Source: Nymphaea colorata
Taxonomy: Eukaryota; Streptophyta; Magnoliopsida; Nymphaeales; Nymphaeaceae
DNA length: 64,000 bases
Reading direction: 5' to 3'
Assembly (NCBI RefSeq): GCF_008831285.2
Contig: NC_045145.1
Coordinates: 2,170,001 to 2,234,000, forward strand
In this document: positions 11,804 to 23,379 of the stretch, piece by piece
Layout: every line of letters starts with the position of its first letter
Numbering within the stretch: the first letter of the stretch is position 1
Program-made: the position numbers and the translations under genes
The notes under the pieces: model-generated
Databases searched by the model: none
What the model was told of the DNA's origin: nothing
Seen by the model: only the letters and a program-made list of their open reading frames with translations

Positions 11804-12334
11804 CTCGCAAGTAAGAACTTACGAAACTAACATAATTCTTGGTTGTCTGAATTGCTAAGAAATTAGCAGTTTGATGATATGGGATTGACAAAAAGCCCTT
11901 GAGATGTCAATGTAACAAGAGCCAGCTAGGGCACTGTCACTCAGGGTAGAGTACAATAGAGTAGATGAAAACAGAACAAGGAAATGGAATATGGAAATCA
12001 GCGGCAGCTGGTAAACATTATGGTTGTGTTTGTTTCACCATGGATCTTGATCTGAGTTCAGAGGATTTCAGATCCATGTATGTAAGGTCGGTCATTCCTT
12101 CATCTAACCTTAAACCCATGGTTTTTAACATGTAGCATAAATTTCAAATTCATGACCATTAGTTTGTCTAAACTGAAGTTCTCCCAAAACACACCTTTTT
12201 AGGCATCCTTAAAACTAAATTTTGAGGCTATCAAGCACAACCTATAAGTTATGGTTTCACCATGAATCATTGGTAACGCTTTGTTGCATGATGTTTCTAC
12301 ATATATATATATATATATATATAATATATATATT

Positions 12335-12367
<33 letters not shown>

Positions 12368-14599
12368 GGTAGAGAGAGAGGAAAACAAGTAGCTATCAAA
12401 CTTTCCTCTTGAAGTCCCAAACTAAGTTTTTCATCTTAGGAGACATTTTGGCCGATTATAAAATAGTTGTGTTTCACATTTGTCACTTAATCTCTACTAT
12501 CTGATCTTTTTTGGAATTGATGGCTTATATGATTCTCATCAAAACCTGGTATACAATGGTCAAGTTAATGTTTGGTTTTCTTTGTCCCTTGAAAAGGTAA
12601 GTCTGGAGTGGGGCTTTTGAGATTTTGGCTGGACGACTTTCCCATGCCCGCTGGCTCATGACCTATGATAGAGCCATCTTTAGAGTAGCGCAACGTGAAC
12701 TGTGGATCTTTAAATGCATAATAATGACATAATGGCCACTATTATATATAAAAATGGGTTTCTAAATGAAATCCACAGAAGTTGCCGCACTTATGGGCCA
12801 TTTGGCAACAGTAACACTTTGTTACTGTTCTATAAACCTGCTTAAAAAATGGAATAGATACATGGAACACTATAACAAGTGTTTTATGAATCTACTCTAC
12901 TTTTTTAATTAGATTACAAACAACCTCTTAGTGACTTGACTGTTTCAATGATTTCGATGAATTGGTTTGTGAATAGGTTAAACCATTAAAAAGTTTTTCA
13001 CAAACAAAATGGAAATATATAATTAAATTTAGTTAAACATAAGAAAATTCGATAAACATTTGGAAAAATAGTTTTAAAAATGGAACATGAAACTTTTGAA
13101 TCAGCATGTTGGATGAAACCAGTTTGCCGCCGGCTCGATTTTGATTAGGTCAATTATGACATCCAAAACAACTATACATCCTCATTCAGCCGATTCCAAA
13201 AGAAAGGGAATTGGACACCATTCAATGTTCCTATTCTTTGACCGGATTCATTTATTAAACTCATTTATCGAGATGGCCAAGTTCCCCACACGTTTTCCAG
13301 CAAGAAACTAACACACTGTTACTATCTCATGAATTTGTCTCATAAAATGATGCACATCCATGGCACCCGAAGACACACTGTTCCGTAAAACTGCCTTATT
13401 TTGTATGTCAGATTCATTGGACAGTATATTGTTGCAATCTGCCTCTAAGCTGCCCACCATATATTTTTGGATGGTAAAATAATTAAAATAGGTTGCTAAA
13501 AATAAGCTTTAACAATGAGGGCATTAGCAACAATTTAATTTGTAGTTGTCGTTTAAGGTATTTTTAAAGAGCCTGAAATCAGCAAATTCTAGTTTTCATA
13601 TTCTTATATAGAAGACTTTTATGTTGTACATTAAAATTTAAAAATTTGTCTAAAAACATCATGAATCATTGCTATATCCTAAACTGTGGAAATATTTATA
13701 TAACATCTATTTTTAGGGATAAATTTTTAATTTTTAAACATTTGACAATATCTAATATGCCACAATATATGACTATATGACTATATATATATCAATCGGT
13801 TACCTCTGCAGCTGGATCACTATTTTTAATTTTATGTTACTAAAATTGCATTTATGACAGCCAGATGCTTAGACACAGAATGTACTTTTTACAACTGTTT
13901 TAGTGACACAAAATTTAAAAAAAATAAACGTCTAGTTGACGATATAAGTAGCTGGCTCATTTCAATTTTCCTATGTGTGTGTGTATATATATATATATAT
14001 GTCAATCGGTTACCTCTGTAGCTGGATCACTATTTTTTATTTTATGTTACTAAAATTGTATTAGTGATACCCAGTTGCTTAGCCACAGAATGTACTTTTT
14101 ACAACAGTTTTAGTGACACAAAATAATAAAAAAAAAGTAAACATCTAGTTGACTATAGAAGTAGCTGACTGATTTCAATTTTCCTACCTGCTACACTATA
14201 TTCTCATCATACCTGGTATAATGAAGTCTGGTTGTCCGATTTCCTTACATTAGGCAGCCTATTGTTTTAAACCATTTAAAAAGACAAACAAGGTGGTCGA
14301 ACCATCTCCCTTTCCTGCACAGACTGCATCCCTCACTGATAAGGGCTGGCCTGCCCCCTTCCACTCGCTAGTAGGCTGCTAGAATAGGGAGACAAAAGTC
14401 TCCTCCTTCCTACAAAAAGGTTTGCAGCAATGTCAATTTCCTTTTGGTGTAAAATTCATCACCTCCCTATTTGTGGAATCAGTGATGTCTGCTGCCCCTG
14501 CTGAGTTTCACCAGCACTGCAGAAGGGAGGTGACAATCTGACACTGCATTAACTTTTTTTAAAAAAGAAGAAAAAAGAAAAAAACAAGTGAAGCACCCA

Positions 14600-16146
14600 A
14601 CCAAAAAGATTTAACTAAGCCAACTTTATGCTTCGATGACTTTTTTGCAGACATTTTTTTGGATGTCAGTAAAACTTTAACCGATGTTCAACAAATAGAA
14701 AAACCAGGCAAGGAGAATGGGGAACCAAGCTTTTTATTCTTTATCATCCAAAACGATGAAGAACACCTGCTCTAGTTGAAAAAACTCGCTAACTGCCAGT
14801 GGGAAGAGGAGGGAACAAAAAAGAAAAAGAGGAAATGAGAAGAAGGGTTCGGGTGGAGTTAACAAGTCGGATGAAGCCTTTACCGACATGTGTGAGACGT
14901 CGGTAAAGTCCGTACTTAAAAACATCAGTAAAATTGGTGTGATATTTTTACCGACATCCAGAGTGTGTCTATGAAACATGCATTAGCGACGTCCGAACAT
15001 AACACGTCGATAAAAGTAGGGTGGTACCGACATGCAAGGCGGACACATTACTAATTTTTCATCGGGAAAAAATTACACTGATGCGAACATGATCACGCAT
15101 TGGTAAAACTAGTTTCTTTTTATCGACGTCTGCAAAATGAATGTCGGTACAAGTAATTTTTACCAACCTTCAATGCTGGACGTCGGTAAAAGTTCTTTTT
15201 TTAACGACATTTGCAAAACGGACGTCAAAAAAGCCACGCGTTGGTGAAGGCTGTTTTTCACTGACATTTTCTCTGAACGTCGATACAAATGAATCTTCAC
15301 TGACATTTGCTGCTGGACGTGGTATTGACCCATGCATCGGTGAATCCATCTTTTCTTGTAGTGTGGTTTCAAGATCATTTTCTATATTCTTGTTAATTTT
15401 GAGTGATAAGATGGTAACTTATTGAGGTGATGAAACTCTACATGGTGGCAGCTATTTCACCTTCTATGCATTAGAAACATGTTTGTATTTTTTTTAAATC
15501 GATAAATTATAATGGTGGCAAAAAGCACTGGAATATTATAGTAATACTAGTGAGAAATCTCACTGACATAAAAGGCCAACACCGGGGATACTAGATTCGC
15601 TGTAAAGTTTATTGTGACAATTGCATCATTTGTGGCCTTGTCAACTAAAAGGGTGACTAAAATATGTAATTGATGCTTAAAAGTATGGGGGAAGGTTGAG
15701 TTCAATTTTCATGGGTTGTTGTCATGTTTTCAATCAATTGTTATTTTGTTGGAGTGTTAGGAAATGTGTTGAATTGATTTCTGATCTGGTTTTGCATTAT
15801 ATAGAAAACTAATTCAATCTTTTAATTGATTTCTCCTACTTATCTTAAAGGGTTGTCCAGTTTCTTTTTATCGACGTTTGCAAAGTGAACGTTGGTACAA
15901 TTTACTTTCTACCGACATTCAGTGATGGACGTTGGTAAAATTTTCTTTTTTAGCGACATTTGTAAAGCAGACATCGATAAAAAAAAAAACCTGGACATTG
16001 ATAACGCCACACGTCGGTGAAGGCTGATTTTCACCAACATTTTTTTTAAACGTTGGTAAAAATGAATCTTCACCGAATTTGCCACTAGATGTCGGTATCG
16101 ACATTAGTTTTGTTGTGAATTGATGAATCCATCCTTCCTTGTAGTG
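14600..16146. mobile_element. CACTA-element remnant with tandemly repeated terminal unit
   Basis: The interval is packed with both orientations of ACGTCGGTAAA/TTTACCGACGT motifs, typical of CACTA subterminal repeats. It carries two CACTA inverted termini: TTTTCTTGTAGTG at 15351-15363 and a diverged CTTCCTTGTAGTG at 16134-16146 (inverse of CACTACAAGAAAA). A unit starting AGTTTCTTTTTATCGACGT occurs at about 15110 and 15858, so an approximately 750-785-bp piece (subterminal repeats, terminus and 500 bp of flank) is repeated in tandem. No transposase is seen. Confidence 0.7.
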
Positions 16147-16529
16147 TGATTTCAAGATCCTTTTCTATTTTCATGTTAATTTTTGGTGACAAGATGGTAA
16201 CTTATTGAAATGATGAAACTCTATGTGGTGGCAGCTATTTCACCATCTATGAAATTTTGAGCCAGCGTTAGAAACATGTTTTTAGTTTTTTAAATCAATA
16301 ATTATAATGGTGGCAAAAAGCAATGAAATATTATAGTAATACTAGTGAGAGATTTCATAGACATAAATAGCCAATACCAGGGATATCAAATTCACCATAA
16401 AGTTTATTGCAACAGTTGCCATAAAGAACAATAAACAACTGTTAAGAGGTGAAGTATGTAGAAAATGAGAAACAAAACAATAGAAAACCCTGCACAAAAT
16501 TGTTAGATTATTTGTAAATGCATGTATAT

Positions 16530-16690
16530 TGGGCAATGGAAATCTTTTCTAACGGATATTGGAGGATAAAAATTTAAAAACCTTTGCTGAAAAACAGCTG
16601 CCATGTATTAGCAGTGGTTTATATTTCAGTGATGGATTATAATGGTTTATCATCTTGTAATATCAAGCCACTGGCAAATTTCAATCGTTC
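16530..16690. mobile_element. Mutator-like MITE with 9-bp target duplication
   Basis: The 161-bp element is flanked by CATGTATAT at 16521-16529 and 16691-16699. It is homologous to 40956-41118, where the inverted ends are clearer (GGGGGAATTGAAATTT and the inverse of GGGAGAATTGAAATTT). A 9-bp duplication fits Mutator-like elements. Confidence 0.65.
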
Positions 16691-16702
16691 CATGTATATA
16701 GT

Positions 16703-17079
16703 TGAAACAAAATAAATCACAAGGAGAAGAAGACATTTATGTGGTTCGATTAAATGATCACCTATGTCCACGAGAGAGCGCTTTCACTGTGGTTATGGTG
16801 GTGATGTTCCTTCACTATTTATAAGATTACACATTGATTTTCTCGTTAACTTTAGGAGAAATTACATTGTCATAATGATTGCTATTATGAGCTGTATTGA
16901 TATGTTCACCAAAATCGTTGGTACTTCTAACACTTTTAGATTGTCTTTCTTTGTTAGATTGTTGAGAGCCTTTATCGTCATCCTCATCTTTAACCGACGC
17001 AATCTTCTTAGACAACTTGGCTGCATGTTGATTGATTGTCTTTGTAATTTGTTGGCTAGCATTCCTATTTACCATTTCA
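16703..17079 (-). repeat. Copia A 3' LTR
   Basis: It begins TGAAAC and ends TTTCA on the + strand, and is homologous to 20746-21190. It lacks about 70 bp present as an internal duplication in the other LTR. Confidence 0.85.
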
Positions 17080-17086
17080 TCCCCTC

Positions 17087-17216
17087 TCAAACTGGGTGGG
17101 TCTTGGTCTAGTTTGTCTTGAAGTAAACCAAATATATTGTTGGAGAGTGCCTTTGTGAAAATATCAGCAGTTTGTTGGGATGAAGGCACAAATTGTGTGG
17201 TAAGCTGACCGAGCAC
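17087..17216 (-). pseudogene. Copia A RNase H C-terminal remnant
   Basis: The translation contains TADIFTKALS, the conserved end of copia RNase H, immediately before the polypurine tract. The frame then runs into the LTR. Confidence 0.6.
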
Positions 17217-17645
17217 TACCTTTTAACGTAGGAAATGGTAATCTAATTCCACATGCTTCATGCAGGAATGAAAAACTGGTTTGATGGAAACCTGTAATAT
17301 GGACAGATTATGACAGTATAAAACTGGAGAGCGGGCCAAATAAATTCAAAGACCTTTCAAATGTAAGCTCAGCCATTGCAGATGCCATATATCTATATTC
17401 AGTTTCTGTTGTAGAGCGAGCAACTGTAGGTTGTTTATTAGCTATCCAAGAAATACAATTCGTGCCAATGAAAGTATAGTAGCTTGTAGTAGAGAGTCAG
17501 GTTCATGACAAACTGGCCAGCTAGAATCTAAAAACGCATGAAGCCAAAAATCTCGTTGAGGAGAAAGAGTACAACCATTAGAAATAGTCCCATGAATGTA
17601 TTGAAGAATATGCTTAACAAGCTGAAAGTGACTATTCTTAGGTGT

Positions 17646-18435
17646 CTACATATATTGACTAACATAGTTAACACTGAATGATTTGTTTGGCCTTGTGAAA
17701 TTTAAGTATTTGAGCCCTCCAACTAGACTCTGCAATAATGTAGGATCGAAAAATGAAAGATCATCAATAGGGGCTTTATAATGTTGAACCAAAGGTGTAA
17801 TAGCATGTTTACATCCAAGCATCTTTACACGGTTGAGCGGACTAAAAGCATAAAACTTTTGATTTAAGAAAAGACCAGACATGGCTTTGACAACTTCAAC
17901 CCCCAAAAAATGATGAAGATCTCCAAGATCGTCCGTGGTGAATTTAATACTCAGCTCTTTGACAAACTGTCGAAGAAGGATACTATTGATGCTAGTTAAT
18001 ATAATGTCATCAACATAAAGAAGTAGAAAAATAGTACCTCATGCTTCGTGATAAATAAACAAGGAAGAGTTCAAAATGCTTGCATAAAAGACCTTAGTTA
18101 ACAAGAATTAATACCAAGTTCGAGGAGTTTGGCGAGTCCATATAAAGCCCGGTTTGCACACATGTGTTGGTTTGGAGGGATCAATGAACCCTGGTGTCTG
18201 CTCGATAAAGGCTGTTTGATCCATGTTGCCATGGACAGAATGCATTCATGACGTCGAGCTGTTTGTTGTCCTGATTGTTGGTCAATGTAATGGTAAAGAC
18301 AATGTGAAATGTGACCAGTTTAATGATCGGGAAAAAAGTTTCAATAAAATAGATACCTGGGGTTTGATTGAATCCTCGAGCTACAAGACATACTTTCAAT
18401 CGTTTCTGAGTGCCATCATTTCATTTTGGTTTTAA
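17646..18435 (-). pseudogene. Copia A reverse transcriptase remnants
   Basis: The minus-strand pieces 18181-18399 (LVARGFNQTPGI, then QLDVMNAF) and 17646-17906 (LVGGLKYLNFTRPNKSFSVN) are recognisable copia RT and post-RT segments. They lie in different frames separated by stops, so no enzyme can be made. Confidence 0.75.
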
Positions 18436-18577
18436 AAACCCACCGTGTACTTACAACATTCATGTTTGGTTGCCAAGGAACTAGAGTTCTTGTGCAGCAA
18501 TGATGAATAGTGTGCAGTTCTTATTTCATCATCGTGACTCATCCATCATGCATTAGGCATCCTTCACTGTTTTGGGT

Positions 18578-18826
18578 TCAAGAGGGATACTTTTGGTCAA
18601 GAAAATAGCAAGGATTAGGTTTACAAATGCCGGCCTTTGCACGAGTAATCATGACATGAGTATTTTGTAGTAGAATGGTGGCATGAGAACCATTTGTTTC
18701 TTCTATGGAAGATGGGGGCCTTGTGTCATCACTTGTAGGTGAAGTCGGTGGTTCAGCTGAATTTAAAATTAATTCAGTTGAAGTAGGAGGTAGAACTTCT
18801 TGTGATGGGAGCTCGTCACCATGCAA
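18578..18826 (-). pseudogene. Copia A integrase-RT linker remnant
   Basis: The piece is rich in Pro, Ser and Thr and ends with HVMITRAKAGICKPNP, the conserved entry to the copia RT domain. The codons for the segment between here and 18435 are disrupted. Nearby (18781-18960) the sequence TTCAGCTGAAGTAGGAGGT is repeated three times. Confidence 0.6.
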
Positions 18827-19375
18827 GTAGAAATAAATTCAGCTGAAGTAGAAGGTGGCACTTCTTGAGGTGGGAGCTCTTTATGATCCAAGTGGAAGAA
18901 GGTTCAAGCTTGTCAAAATCAGCTGAAGTAGGAGGTGGAACTTATTGAGGTGGGAGATCTTCATGATGCATACAAGTGGAAGAAGGTTCATGGTTGTCAT
19001 GGTGTCCAGCATGATGGTTAGTTTCTTAAAGAGGCTCGGTTCAATCATTAAAAGTAGCAGTTGTCAGTCTTTGAGAATAATATTTCAGGCTTGTGGAAAG
19101 GGAAATAAACTTCATCAAACACCAGATGTTGCAAAATATACACACGACCAGTAGGAGGACACAAGCACCGATAGCCTTGTGAATGGAACTACACCCCAAA
19201 AAGACAACGTAAATAACTTGATTCAAATCTATGTTTGGTATAATCTCTTAAGGAAAACATCGACTCTCAAAGATGTGAAGACATGAATAATCTGGTTACT
19301 TTCCAAAAACATATTCAAATGGTGACTTCATTGTCAAAGTGGGAGTGAGCAACCGATTAATCAACCATGCAACAG

Positions 19376-19855
19376 TTAGGAAATCATCAACCATGCAGCA
19401 GTTAAGAAATCATCAACACAATATTTCATAGGTATGTGAGCATGAAATAGCATGGTAAGGCCCAACTCAATGATAGACCGATGGCACTGTTTAGTTAGAC
19501 CATTTTGTGGTGGTGTTTTGGGGCATGACTTAATGTATTGAGCGCCATTACTTCTTAAGTAATTTGCTAACACCCAACTATTAAAATTCACCCCCTTCAC
19601 CTATTGTAAAGATTTTCAAGTTCCTCTCAAGCTGTCGTTTGGCTAAGTTATGAAAGTCCATAAACACTTGACAAAGTTCAGATCTGTGCCAAAGAGGATA
19701 TAACCAAATAAATTGTATAGTCTCATCAACAAAAGTATCATAAAATTTAAAATTTTGTGTAGACGTGATGGGGGCTGGTCCCCATAAGTCGCAATGAACA
19801 CATTCAAGAAAAATTTGAGAAGGATCTCCACTGGAAAAAATGGAAGCCTACACAT
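19376..19855 (-). pseudogene. Copia A integrase remnants
   Basis: The piece 19376-19600 contains SCPKTPPQNGL followed by HRSIIELGLTMLFHA, the C-terminal part of the copia integrase core. The catalytic Glu that normally follows QNG (as in ..AERKHR) is replaced (NGLTKQCHR). 19643-19855 is an adjoining broken piece. The enzyme is inactive. Confidence 0.65.
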
Positions 19856-20476
19856 CTTGGCAACTTAACAACTAGCATAAATCGACATCCTTAATTGAGG
19901 TCCATTAACCTCAATATTATTTTTGCTAACAAGAAGATCAATTATCTAATAGTGAGGATGACCCAAACGTTGATGCCATGTCTCTTTATTGACTGATTAA
20001 AATCTTCTAGAAAAGAAGATTGCATGTTGCCGATCCTTAGTATTTCCTTGAAAAGTGTAAAGATCTTCAATTCTATTGCCTGATGCTATTGGTCGATTGT
20101 GCCTCTTGTCCTGCCCCAATGCAGTAATAAGCCATAATACTTTGGAATGATTTTCTATAGGCTTGCCTATGGCTGCAAGCTCTTCATATATATTCTTAAA
20201 CCCACAAATATAATCGACAATAGATAAATCTCTTCTCTTATGCGTCTAAATTTTTTGCATAACCAGGTGTTCCCACTCTTGACATTTATGAGAGAAATCT
20301 GTCATAAGAGTGTTCCATACCTCTTTAGGTGTTTGAAGTTCAATAACTATACCCATAACTTCTTCTACAATTGTGCCGGTGATCCATCAACACAATAGCT
20401 GATCTGATTTTCACCATGCCTGATAGGTTGGATTCACTTGTTTCTCCACCATACCATCTTCCTTGGTATTCTTTAT

Positions 20477-20716
20477 CTAGGGTTCACGGGCAGCCGTTTC
20501 TCTCTCAATAAAATCAGTCATATCTTGGCTCTCAATGAGTCCAAGCAGCTGAGTTTTCCATATAAGAAAATTGGTCTGGTTCATCTTAATAGGCACAAAG
20601 TTTGAGATGTTTAAGATGTAAGGACATTGGTAACGAGAGGAAGAGGTTTGAGTCGAGATCATTGAAAAGTTTTGACTGGAAACCGTTGAGAAGGTACTTG
20701 ACTTGAAGGAACTCAC
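20477..20716 (-). pseudogene. Copia A gag N-terminus
   Basis: A 79-codon piece starts MSSFKSST 17 bases after the PBS. It contains KMNQTNFLIWKTQLLGLIES, the conserved Tyr/Phe-Leu-x-Trp region at the start of plant copia gag. It stops early at REP. Confidence 0.7.
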
Positions 20717-20745
20717 GGCTTAGGACCCTAGAGGCTCTGGTACCA

Positions 20746-21190
20746 CGAAATAATATGAATCACAAGGAGAACAAGACAGATTTACGTGGTTCGGTGAAAT
20801 GATCACCTACGTCCATGAGAGAGCACTTCCACTGTGGTTATGGTGGAGAGTTCATTTACTATTTATAAGATTACATCTAGATTTTCTCCATAATTTTAAG
20901 AGAGATTACATTGTCATAGTGATTGCTCTTATGAACTGTAGAAATATGTTCACCAAAATTATCGGTACTTTTAACGTTTGTCATTGTGATTGTTCTTATG
21001 AGCTGTAGAAATATATTCACCAAAATCATGGGTACTTCTAACGTTTTTAGATTGTCTCTCCTTGTAAGATTGTTGAGAGCCTTTATCGTCGTCCTCATCT
21101 TTAACAGACACAATCTTCTTTGACAGTCTGGCTGCATGTTGATTGATTGCCTTTGTAATCTGTTGACTAGCTTTCCTTTTTACCGTTTCA
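20746..21190 (-). repeat. Copia A 5' LTR
   Basis: Homologous to 16703-17079, with an internal duplication (two copies of the CACCAAAAT..GGTACTT segment). It lies next to the PBS at 20733-20745. Confidence 0.85.
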
Positions 21191-21899
21191 ATAGTCATCA
21201 TCAGTAAAAGTAAAGTAGAAAACCAAATGAAAAAAATTGTTGAAAAATGATGAAAATGCCTCTTCTTAAGAAGGTGCCCATGTTAGACACCAAACACGAA
21301 ACACATCCTCTATCTACTTGTTTACATGCCAACTTCTCCACATTCTGATCCGATGTATCTTAAAAACTTATCTTTCCATTAGATTTCAATATTTCTGCAA
21401 ACCGAAAGTCATCATTTTTTCATTTAATGAAAGAAATGAGCAATCATCTATTTTCCACATTTGCATATTCTTTCAAATATATGATTATATATTCATGAAA
21501 AGCAATAGCAACGAAACAAAAGTCTGACACGTTATGGGATCACCGCGTACAGCCAAGAGTTTGATCAAAATATCAAAGAATGTTGAAGATTGAGCAAATG
21601 AAACCAGAGTATCTATGTGTTAGGGAATCCACGTAAGTATTGTATTCTCCAAGTCCTGGAGCGGGCAATTTGTTATTTAAGTTTCATGGAAGTCCTAGAT
21701 GGGGCAAATTTGAGGTTTTTTCAAATTAAATCCTAAATTTGTTGGGGGAGATTATGAGGAACTAAAACTCTCTTCCTTCCATTTGTCCTCAAATTTCAGC
21801 ACAAGGGCCGAATTTTAATGGACGGTGTGTCAAATCATGTCTTGACATTGGACAAAATTCAAATTAATGGCATGAGTATATATAAATCAATAAATAAAT

Positions 21900-21926
21900 A
21901 AATAATATATATATATATATATTATA

Positions 21927-22020
<94 letters not shown>
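21900..22020. repeat. (AT)n microsatellite, about 120 bp
   Basis: A nearly pure TA/AT dinucleotide tract in the CYS3 upstream region. Confidence 0.95.
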
Positions 22021-22024
<4 letters not shown>

Positions 22025-22213
22025 CCACAGAGAGATACAAAGTTAGGATTTGAAGGGAATGCATATTTCATGGGTTACAGAATGACCTTCTTTCTCTTTC
22101 ACAGACAGGACAGAAAGAAAGAAAAACAGTATTTACTATATGGAATAGTATTAAATAAAATGGGAAGAATGAAAGAATGTAGTCGTGTTAAAATGCATAG
22201 GAAGGAAGAAATG

Positions 22214-22283
22214 TTGACCACGTAATGCATTTCAATGCTGTGGCGAAGGCTAAAAATTGAGGAAGAGGAAGAGGACGGGTCAA
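22214..22283 (+). promoter_or_regulatory. Paired W-box cores plus ACGT core upstream of CYS3
   Basis: TTGACC at 22214-22219 abuts ACGT at 22220-22223, and an inverted GGTCAA lies at 22278-22283. The block is preserved although the gene is broken. Confidence 0.45.
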
Positions 22284-22353
22284 ATGCTCTTTCTAGTTGC
22301 ATTTCTTATTCTCCATACGCTTGCTTTGGGATCCCAACATGCCAAATTAGCCC

Positions 22354-22361
22354 CACAAATA
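22354..22361 (+). promoter_or_regulatory. Decayed TATA box of CYS3
   Basis: The position aligned with TATAAATA in CYS1, CYS2 and CYS5 reads CACAAATA here, so the TATA core is lost. Confidence 0.45.
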
Positions 22362-22507
22362 TGAGCTCATGCAGCTTTCTCACCATCATTGGATGTTGGC
22401 TGATACATTAACTCATTTGAACATTCTCCAGAAACAGAAAGCAAATAACCCCAGCTTGCTTCTCCCTTTCCTCCATAGATCCGATCCCTTCCCAATTCCC
22501 TGTCCTA

Positions 22508-22695
22508 ATGGCTTCTTCCAATTCCTCAGTGACCGCTCTCTGTGGTTTTCAGCCGATCCTGGACGTGAAGAACAACAACCATGTACTACAGGATCTGGGT
22601 AAGTTTGCGGTGGCAGAATTCAATAAGAAGCACCAAGAAGCATCAGCCCTAGTGTTCGTAGAGGTGGTAGAGGCACAGAGCCAGGTGGTGGCCAG
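22508..22695 (+). pseudogene. Phytocystatin copy 3, 5' part
   Basis: The frame begins MASSNSSVTAL, keeps DLGKFAVAEFNKKHQE and reaches QVVA. It is then interrupted by copia B exactly inside the QVVAG protease-contact motif. One Gly of the N-terminal pair is changed (LCGF instead of LGGF). Continued translation into the LTR adds unrelated residues and stops at about 22822. The remainder of the gene is at 31852-31983. Confidence 0.9.
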
Positions 22696-22991
22696 TATTA
22701 GAATCAAAGCAAAGATGGAAGAAAGGCCTCACTTTCACACTCTTGACGTGTGGGGTGAGTGTCTATTTATATTGACACATGTTAACGTTACATTTTACAG
22801 TTGTCCATGGGAGACGTTATAGCTAAGATACATTTGCTATATACAATATAAAACAGTAAATAGAGGATCTTCATGTAACTGCAGATTTAGTTTCCCTGTG
22901 ATTGCCCATTGGAGAAGCTGGCTGTTGAATGTAAGCAGGCGTCTCATTTATAACAGTTGAAGGATAATTCTTAGCATAATTATCCTTAACA
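22696..22991 (-). repeat. Copia B 3' LTR
   Basis: Homologous to 31569-31851 with scattered substitutions. An extra 14 bases (ATAATTATCCTTA-type) lie at the edge next to the polypurine tract. Confidence 0.88.
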
Positions 22992-23025
22992 TGCCCCCTC
23001 AATTTGATCGTGTCATATAAAACGT

Positions 23026-23229
23026 TCAAATTGGTTCTAAAACGTTCAAATTGGTTCTAAATTGGTCATGGAGTGCAACATTCAATGATTTTGTTAAACC
23101 ATCTGCAATTTGTTCATTAGAGCTAAGAAATTGAACCTTGATATGCCCTTTGCTTATATGGTCTTTGATAAAGTGGAAGTCGATTTCCACATGTTTTGTG
23201 CAAGCGTGAAAAACAGGATTGGTTGCCAA
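23026..23229 (-). pseudogene. Copia B RNase H C-terminal part
   Basis: The translation includes TKHVEIDFHFIKDHISKGHI and then QIADGLTKSL, the standard end of copia RNase H. It ends just before the polypurine tract. Upstream frames are broken. Confidence 0.85.
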
Positions 23230-23379
23230 GTAAATGGCTCCAATATTATCGCACCAAAGTGTGGGAGTTGTGGCTGTTTTGAAGCCAAATTCTTGTAGTA
23301 AAGAATGATTCCAGAGTAATTCTGCAACACCTCCTGCTAGAGACTTATATTCAGCTTCGGTACTGGATAGTGCTACAGT

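Larger units (their letters stand above)
7940..14990 (+). repeat. Right arm of the inverted duplication (CYS2 cassette)
   Basis: The arm is the inverse of 539-5345, with CYS2 in + orientation. It contains insertions missing from the left arm: the mini-retroelement in CYS2, the hAT MITE at 10603-10782 and a further stretch at about 10930-11860. The part at 9960-14600 is non-coding; much of 12400-14530 recurs downstream of CYS3 (32440-33690) and CYS4 (37300-38720). Confidence 0.75.
16703..21190 (-). mobile_element. Copia element A, complete but decayed
   Basis: Two related LTRs (16703-17079 and 20746-21190) are flanked by a perfect ATAGT duplication (16698-16702, 21191-21195). On the minus strand the order is LTR, PBS TGGTACCAGAGCC (20733-20745), gag, integrase, RT, RNase H, polypurine tract (17080-17092), LTR. 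Integrase before RT defines Ty1/copia. All coding parts are broken. The insertion lies three bases beyond the MITE target duplication. The uninserted paralogous site is near 41127-41140. Confidence 0.9.

Noticed and set aside
15141-15425. 94-codon + strand frame with repeated motifs
   Set aside because: It is translation of CACTA subterminal repeats; the repetition is at DNA level and occurs in all frames and on both strands.
16764-17216. Overlapping frames on both strands (115 and 129 codons)
   Set aside because: They lie in the copia A LTR; only the RNase H tail (TADIFTKALS) is real coding residue.
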